From Siphonodentalium dalli (Eukaryota; Mollusca; Scaphopoda; Gadilida; Siphonodentaliidae), in the NCBI GenBank assembly GCA_032622095.1, contig CP136061.1, forward strand, positions 88,034,983 to 88,098,982: a stretch of 64,000 nt of DNA, given 5' to 3'. The position numbers were made by a program, and so were the translations under genes. Shown here piece after piece: positions 52,101 to 61,900 of this stretch (its first letter is position 1; each line of letters opens with the position of its first letter). Under the pieces are notes generated by a model. That model searched no databases, was not told the DNA's origin, and saw only the letters and a program-made list of their open reading frames with translations.

Positions 52101-55100
52101 ATATGACCTTTATATATCAATATTTTTTATAGGGAATAAGAAAAAAGTTAATTCTGGTTGATGCAACATATACATGTATAATTATAGGCTAAAATAAACC
52201 AAACTTTGATAAATGAATAAATCGCAATATTGCCACTGCTTGAGTTGAACCAGGAAGAAGCTTTAAGTTGTATTATTAAATTTTTGTTTCCAATTCAAAT
52301 GTTTCTGAAATTAATAAAAGAAAAAACTTTTAAAGTGATGTGAAACACTCCGGTAAGGTGATCGAATAGAAGTGGAGAATAATCTTGTTCAAAGTAGTTA
52401 TTTTTACAAATGTTATATATAAATTGACAACACACACCGTCAGTCATATATACTAATTAAATGCAGTGACTGCCGATGGCGAAATCGGTTTATTTCGACA
52501 CGACTCAGTCTCATTTCGCTGACATTTGTCAATATATGCACATAACATGTAGAATTTAAGGTAATAGAAAATAGTTTGACATATTATATATCAATACTAT
52601 CGGATTCAGCATTCAATGATGCATGCATATATCGCAAGATGCCAGTGATGATAGCCGTCTGAAGTCGACAGAAGTCGCAATGTAACTTATACCGATTGTA
52701 TAGATGGGAAACTACATAGTACATCCCTGCCAGTCATTTTCTGAGTCCTTCGTGAGGGGAATTGTTTTTGGTTAGGTATACACATAGATATATGGTTATT
52801 ATACTGCCCAATATTAGTGGGCGGATATATAGTTGACGTCTCGAGCGTCCGTCCGTACAATCATTTTGCATTATAACTCAAGATTCGGTTGTCATATTTT
52901 TATGCCCTATGGCATGGTGACGGACCAGAAATTGGGAACGAATATGCATAATATCATGGGTTGTGACTATTAATGCCTACGAGAGTTATGGGCCCTGTTC
53001 GACTTCATGAAATTCAGTCCGTACAAAGCTTTTGCAATATAAGTTAAGTGTCGGTTGTCGAATTTTGATGTGGTTTGGTATGGTGATAGACCAGAATGAA
53101 GAATTGAATGTCATTTCTTAATGCATCTAAATGCATCACTTTATTTCAGTTCATCTATTTGTAAGTGATAACAGTATACAATTAGTATTTTAGTTTAGTC
53201 TTGTTGAGCAGTAAAGCTCCAAGATGAAGTTCGGAAATTCAATGAGAATAGCGTCACCTTCAGTTGGGATTGTCTGAGCAGTAAACAGTTAACGGTCATT
53301 CATCATGACCAATTCAGTTTTATTTGGATAATTGTTGCAAATTAACATTACTTGCAATCATTCAAGATGAGAAATAACCAGAAGGAATGAATTTGATTAC
53401 ATGCCAGGACAAGACAGTATTTCAGACATTAGAAATTTATGAGATATCCTTTTCAATTTCATGTTATGTAACAATCATGTTAATGATATATAGTCATCAT
53501 TGAGTATTCACCATGTAGTATCCAATTTGTATTACAGTTTTTATGTTTTATTACTTTATTCAAGTAATACAACTGGGTAATATATTAATTGTGTTACTAA
53601 ATATTTCTTCCGCTGATAATAAGTTTCCTGAATGCTATTACGGTGGTCCACTGTGAAGTGGTCCGGGATCCTGTGAAATCCCGAATGTTGCTAAATCTGA
53701 GGCTAAAGAGTCATTATAGCTGCTATATATAGCTATATAGAAAAAAATTACAAGCACGATTTTTTTCCGCCTCTGGACCACCCACCCACCCCGGCCCTAT
53801 ATACAGAATTTCTTTTGTAGACCCCCACCCCTCTTAGACGACACAACAAGCCTCTTTTTGTTGTAATTTTTTCTTCTATTCAACTTTAAGTTAGTTTTTT
53901 TCCTTGTATATATATATAATTTTTGTATGCAAAAGTATTCAATAAACGGAATATCCAGATTATATAAATTTTTTAATATATAATGTTAAACATAACCAAA
54001 CTAAATGAATATCCAGCCACAGGAACCATATTATGTTCACAATTCACTATATAACCTGCTATAGTTAATATATATGTGACCAATTAGTTTTTGGGACTTG
54101 AGTACCTAAACATACATTATGATTATTGACTGATGATGGGAAAGGGTGTTTGAAAATGTATTTATCCGTTACATATATCCTGATGTTTTAGTTTTGGATT
54201 GCGAATATAATTGATGCGTGACCAGATTAATTGTTTGACAACGAAGGTTCCTGGACCGAATAACACATTCAATTCATTATCAATAAACATGGGTAAACAA
54301 TGAATGTTAGTAATAAAATATAATTAAAGAAATCTTTATTGCATGATAATGTTTTAGCGACAACTATCAGACGAAACTGGAAATATGAACAAATTAACAT
54401 GGATTCAACCAACGGAAATAGACTGGAATAACAAAGTAATACTACAATGAATATGGAATAAGAGAACGAATGACATGACATACACTTAATTAAACTACCG
54501 AATATACAACAAGAACCCTAAAAACAATGATTATCCCTGATTATGCCATGAATTTATGATTTAACAGAGTGTGTACCGGTATATGTGAACACGATCGTTA
54601 ATAGTTCATCTACCGGATTATACGGATGGTGACTCAATTGTTAGTGCAAACAGGCCAATATTATGTGAGCGTCAACGCGATGTGGGCGTTACCATTAATA
54701 AACAAATTCATAAAAATTCTTTGTGTCTTAAGAAATTTACAAACAAACCACGGAGAAGTTAATTTTTTGTTATTGATTCAAATTTTAGCATTTATAATAT
54801 CGCGAAACTCAATGTATACGGTTTTAAAATGAGTTTAGGATGCGGAGAACATGAAATGTTGGCGTTAAGAACCTGCACGAAAATAGGAAATCGGACGCGA
54901 TTTTGAATTGCGAACGCGAAATTCTCATTATAATCAATTCTTTCCGATTTTCGGTTTCTGTATTTGTTGAGATTTTCAGGTCGCATAGCTCCTTTGCTTA
55001 TAATACTACATCAAAATCGATTGTATTTATTTAAAAAATGATGTTGAAGTAGCGAGTCGAACTTTATTTACAGTTATTTTGATGTAGGGTTACCCTTCCG

Positions 55101-55891
55101 GTGACGTAGGTTCCAGGCCCTGATCTACAAACCATTAGAACAAGGCCAATTTAGAATAAATATAAAACCCCAACAAACTCAGGTTTGCACATGTCGTGAA
55201 TACTAATTAGTTTTCCTGATCTCATCAAATTAATGGTGGGAAATGCAAAAACTTATGAAAATAACTGATTTCCCCCACAGAAGGTAAGTTTATCATGATG
55301 GTTAACTAAATAGAACCTCGTCCAATAGATGCTCAAATCCTCCTCAAAGACATAAACAGATTTAGGCGATGGCACAAGCTACAGTAATGCCCTAAATAAT
55401 CGACTCCTTATCCACAGCCGAATTATGGGTAATTTTTCAGGATTTACTTGGAAATATGGCTTGTTGCCATTCATCGGAAAGCTCTCAGTGAGAACTTTCC
55501 GATGAATGGCAACAAGCCATATTTTATATTTCCTAACTAAAAAATTTAACCATAACCCTGCTGTGGCTACGGAGTCGATTATTTAGGGAATTACTGTACG
55601 TATTCTATATTTAATGTTCAAGAATTGTTTATTGCAGAGAATTCTTACCTTAGCATCATCAATCAGTTATTTTTTTCAGTCCATGTCGATAGTTGCCAGC
55701 ACGTTACTGGATCTTATAAAGAATCTAAAAGCCTTTGCTGGAGTTCTTATAGTAAGTGATTATATCATATGCTTAACCTTTGAGTGCCAGGTCGATTTTT
55801 GTATCAACCCATATACCCTGTGCCAATGCATTCTCTTATATATGCGAGTCGACCATAGGTCGCCTCGCATATATAAGAGAATGCATTGGCC

Positions 55892-55922
<31 letters not shown>

Positions 55923-58900
55923 TTTTAATATATTTTATTATATTCTTTAACAGACTTATTGTGTAGGTTTAGGGCCGATTAGATCGGCCCCTGGCACTCA
56001 AAGGGTTAATGTCAATCATTATTGTTACCGGCTGTTGAAACTGAGCAAATAGCCTAAATAATAAATATGAGTCAAAGACATATGTCCGAAAATGCTTCTA
56101 TCAATTATTATTAATTTTATATTGTTATTTTCTTATATAATGCGATAATCAAGTGGGACATTGTTTCATTGCTATTTTTAGAATTTTTAGATAGAGTTAT
56201 CCCGCATGCTATGTTCTGAACGAACGCGAGCCGGAAATTTCCCAAATTGATTGCATGTATATTATACCAGTAAATTCGAAATAAAATCACTTGCTATAAG
56301 CGTTTCCAGACAGTTGTCTTTGATTCATATTTATTATTTTATACCCAGGAAACTATATAAAACTTGTTATAGGAAGAGATAGATGATCTTTAAATCAGTA
56401 TGTATGAGTTAAGTACAAACCCTGCCTTAGTCACATTTCATTAGGCATACTTCATTCCCTCTTTCATCTCACACGATTCATTATCATATTTCATGTTAGC
56501 TAATCACAGTAAACGATAATGGACACAAAGAACTGTTTCTGTTAGGATCATTATATGTTGATAATATTGGTGACTTGCTTTCAAACTAGAGACAAAGTAA
56601 GATTTCTGAAACATATATCCTCCGTGGCTGTGTGTTGTACCTGTTATGTCTACTGTGTGTGTTTGTCATATTGAATAAATATCATCATGTCAGACTTAGT
56701 GAAAGAAAACCTGGGAGTGCTATACTTTCCCTAAATGTAGATGCATATTCCAGGTTATATATTACTCGTTTGCCATATTGCAGGTTATATATTACTCGTT
56801 TGCCATATTCCAGGTTATATATTACTCGTTTGCCATATTCCAGGTTATATATTACTCGTTTGCCATATTGCAGGTTATATATTACTCGTTTGCCATATTC
56901 CAGGTTATATATTACTCGTTTGCCATATTCCAGGTTATATATTACTCGTTTGCCATATTCCAGGTTATATATTACTCGTTTGCCATATTCCAGGTTATAT
57001 ATTACTCATATTCCAGGTTATATATTACTCATATTCCAGGTTATATATTACTCATATTCCAGGTTATATATTACTCGTATTCCAGGTTATATATTACTCG
57101 TTTGCCATTGTCGGGATTCAGCTATTTAAGAATGAGATAGAGTACAGCCCTACAAACAAGTCCAATGCCACGTGAGTACGATAGCTTAACCCTTTATTTA
57201 CTGAATGGATTCTCCCATTCAGTTATTAAATTATACATTGGAATGGTCTATCATTCATTTTGAGGGGTGTTGAGGAAATGTAAGCAGACAGTAGATAGAC
57301 AAACAGTTAAAACTAGTACTCAAGGATTCGTCATTTTTCTAACTAAATTGCCATATGATTTGACATTTCATTTGGAGTCCAGAACAAGTATATCTTCTAT
57401 AGAAAAAACCATTATTGAGTTAATTATGACATTTGTGACCCGCCGTATCAAATCCAGTCGTAAGTCGGGATTTTTTTACCCTGTGCCAATGCATTCTCTT
57501 ATATATGCGAGTCGACCATATGTCGCCTCGCATATATAAGAGAATGCATTGACCTAACAATTTTTTATCACTGTTTTTAAATAAATGTTTCTTACAATTT
57601 TTAGGACATAAAATAAAAAACATCCATTACCCTGCAGGGAGCCCCACACATATATAGAAGAGTGTCGTCTGCTCATGTTTGTCTGGGGCTCTGTATGGGT
57701 GAAATTATAAAATTGTTGAAGAATACAAGAAAAAATTATTAAAATTGTAAAAAATTGTTAGGCCAATGCATTCTCTTATATATGCGAGGCGACCTATGGT
57801 CGACTCGCATATAAAAGAGAATGCATTGGCACAGGGTAAAAAAATCCCGACTTACGACTGGATTTGATATGGCGGGTCACATTTTATCAATGGCATTAGC
57901 AATTTTAAATGACCATGTCACATTCCTTAAACTCCGCTATTGGAGGGTAATATAACGGATCTTGGACAGAAACCAGAATCTAGAACAACCAATTGAATAT
58001 AACAAGCTGGTTTAAGTCGAAGGAAACTTGAAAACAAAGTTGTCTGAGTCAGTTTATCAACTTGAGTAATATCCCTTTGAATCAGCATGAATTATACTGT
58101 TCAATTCTAAAATTATACTTTGGAATGGGATGATCAGGTAATATTAGCAGGCAACATGCAGGGAAGCACCTTGTGGACTAAAATTTTTAGCTACATGTCC
58201 CTAAACTCCTTGAAGGGTTTATCTCTTTCGATCACTCGATAAGGCTGCTGCCACCAGTGACATTTTACCCACAGTTATATATACTAAGTGAACAGTCACA
58301 CAAATGCACATGAAAATCAACACATGTGGAAAACATCAGTCAAATAAAAGACAAGAATTCTAATTGGCTGCCCCATTTTTGCTGAGTTACATGCAATAAT
58401 CTTGAACAAGAACTACCGTTCTAAATCCCTGTTCTGTCATTAAGTTTTCAAAGAGGGTATTGTTCTCATTTTAAATTGGGGAGATAAAGTTCGCCATTTT
58501 TGCAAGAAAACCCTGCGCTAAATATAGAAAACCAGACTAGTACCCAGCCGGTGACAGAATCAGAAAGGAAGTATGACTGGTGCTATCTGGGAGAGATCCC
58601 TACTAGTAAATAAATGGGAATCAACATATTGAGGATCAGAGTAGAGAAAGATATAAACTTTTGATGCTAATAGGTATATTCTGTTATTTCAGATTGGAGT
58701 TCCCATGTGGCTCTTACCAACGTCTAGAATATTACGCCAACAACTTTGATGATTTTGCTGTAAGTTTTGAACTTATCCCTAGCTTTGTTGTTATAATAAA
58801 ATTAATAAATCTTCTTTATGTTTGCCCTACCCCACCCCCACAAATGAAATAAATAAGGCCTATATTACAGCTTACTAATATTTGAGTGAAAAAGTATAAG

Positions 58901-61900
58901 CAGGAGGGAAACAAATATTAATAAAACCTCAACAATCTACAAACAGTGGAACTATAAACAAATTTTGCAAGAATTTTTCAAAACTAGATCTTTTATTCAA
59001 ATTACAAAAATCAGCATAAACCAGTAAATAATAAGTTTTAATATTTTTGTTGGAGGGGTTCGTAAACAAGGCTATTAAATTGCTGTTGCCTAACCTTGTA
59101 TATGAATATTTTTATGGATATGTTTCGCTTGGATATACATGAGCATGATGATTACTTATGCACTCATTATCAGTATATCCTTCATGTTTTATCATGGACC
59201 AGTCTTATACTTTATAGCTGATTATGAGAAGCCATACCAGCCTTTGGTATATCGTAGAATAAGAAAGTCTCTACACCTTTGTTTTCCTAAAAATAATGGG
59301 ATTTGTCGCTGAGTATCTCAGCCATGGATTATAGGATCTCATTGCAATTTGGTATTTACCATCAGCAGACCCTTCCATGACGGAGCTTGCTGAAAAACCT
59401 GTGCCAATGCATTCTCTTAGATATGCAAGTCTCCATAGGGAGCCTCATATATATAAGAGAAGACATTGCCTTGACCTTGTGAGCCATTACAATCTCTTAT
59501 ATAAGTGAGGCTCCCTATGGGAGACTCGCATATATAGGAGAATGCACTGGTACAGGATCATTAATGCTGCACCAGCGCAGCTCCCATCATGAAAGTGTTG
59601 GTGATGATCTTATTTTCCATTCTCCTTTGTTTTGTATCTGGGTTTTGTCCTACCCATGTTTCAATTGTGGGGTATGCCACCGCCTGAGTTGTAACCTTTT
59701 GTTTTTCACTCCGTTTTAAAAGTATACCTATAGATATTTGATCATCTATTTGATATATGTAATATACCTGTTATATCGTTGTATTATGGGATTTGATATA
59801 TGTAATATACCTGTTCTATCATTGTATTTTAGGATTTTATTGAATTGCATGCTTATAAATATTTTTTGCAGGCAGCGATCGTTGTATTATGGGACATTAT
59901 GGTTGTAAATAACTGGTCTGTCTTCCTTAATGCGTACACTGCAGCTACTACTACAAGGTTTGTATTCAAGATAGATTTAGTCCATTAAATTTGTAATTCA
60001 TGTATATTTTGAGAATGAAATTTATTTGCCATATATACGCACACCAAAAAAATATTTATTAGAAAAGTTCATTCTGAAAATGTGTCCAGTATTAACTGCT
60101 TTGAAATGTTTCAAAAATGTAAATTAAATTTGTTATAAATGAGAATTTTTAGCCTGTTTATGATAGAGACAAGTTTAGCTATTGCCATTGTTTGGGGTCA
60201 GTCCAATTTTCATATGGATCTAAGTGTGACCTTATGTAATGTATGACTTCGTCCCCTCTCAAAGTTCAGCTGCATTGTCATTGACACTCTCATTCAGAAA
60301 ATGCATCATTCAGCATCACCGATATAGTTTATGCCACCCCTACATCCTGCCCAGTCTTTTTAAAAAGCCGATGAAAAGTTTACAATATTTACTTACGTCT
60401 CTGGATATCTCATTCATAATCAGTTACTGAATTGATGGGATTCCCTCCATTTCATTGGAGAGTGGAGAAGCATTGGTTTATGGGATAATAGATCACATCA
60501 CAGATCAGAGGTCAATGATGTGTTGATAAGTTTCCCGCACATTGTCAAACTCAACTTTTGATGGAAAACTCAATACAGATGATATATCCATAACTCATTT
60601 TTCTCATCGCAATATAGGAGACATCATGTTAAGTTTTTATCAGTCAACGATATTCGTGACTGATTATTCTTTTTCATCTTGTTGTATTTATATCTATTTC
60701 TAAATATTACGATTCTCACAAACATTTACTATGCCAGGAATGCACTCCATTTTGGAAACGGTTTAATACTTCATGTTGGGAATGGTGTAGAAATGAGATA
60801 TAATGGACACATCTAGAGACGTATACATCCATTAGGATATTCGTCGTCTTTTAAAGAGACTGCAACGATATAGTTCATGTCACCACTACATCCTGCCAAG
60901 CTTGGATAGGCTATACAAAGTAAGCCTTGAAATAGTGTGCCTGTCATTTGCAGAATGAGGTCCGCAGAGGGTGAATTTGGTGATGCTAGCCCACATAGCG
61001 GGCTAGCATCACCAAATTCACCCTCTGGGGACCTCATTCTGCTGAGGTGTAAGCAGAATGAGGTCCCCAGAGGGTGAATTTGGTGATGCTAGCCCGCTAT
61101 GCTGGGTAGCATCACTAAATTCACCCTCTGGGGACCTCATTCTGCAAATGACAGGCACACTATTTCAAGGCTTGATACAAAGTAAATTTCCTGTTTCTCA
61201 GGCCTGCTAATAGGTTCACTTATTTTTCAGATGGTCAACTCTGTACTTCATCATTTGGTGGTTACTATCTGTCGTCATCATTATGAACCTCTTCACTGCC
61301 CTCATTCTAGAGGTAAGACACTGGAAATGTACACGAATGACATGCTCTGTTCATAATGAAATAATGCGAACTTTGAGAGTAGTCTGTCACAGGTGATTTT
61401 AGTTTTGTATAGCTATTACTAGTCTCTCACCCCATGATTTGAGTTTCCAATGGTCCATATATACCTACCCTGTCTTAACATGTCTGATATATACCTACCC
61501 TGTCTTAACATGTCTGATATATACCTACCCTGTCTTAACATGTCTGATATATACCTACCCTGTCTTAACATGTCTGATATATACCTACCCTGTCTTAACA
61601 TGTCTGATATATACCTACCCTGTCTTAACATGTCTGATATATACCTACCCTGTCTTAACATGTCTGATATATACCTACCCTGTCTTAACATGTTCCTTTA
61701 AATATGATGATTATCATGACCTTAAAGTGATGTGAAACACCCCAGTATGGTGATCAAATAGAAATGGAGAATAATCTTGTTTAGAGTAGTTATTTAAAAA
61801 AAAATATTATATCCAAATATAACACACCGTCATTCTTATATATTAATTCAATGCAGTGACTCTTGATGGCGAAATCATTTTCGTTAGTTTATCGCCAATA

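Noticed and set aside
56632-57175. ORFs of 120-165 codons with [10 protein letters not shown] or [10 protein letters not shown] repeats
   Set aside because: They are the decoy acceptor array read in three frames. Only the last 86 bases are the real exon v20.
61455-61692. CRISPR-like array
   Set aside because: Direct repeats have no unique spacers, and the DNA is clearly eukaryotic with spliced exons.
61419-61735. Repeat ORFs on both strands ([10 protein letters not shown] and [10 protein letters not shown])
   Set aside because: Artefact of an invariant 30-bp tandem array; open on both strands.
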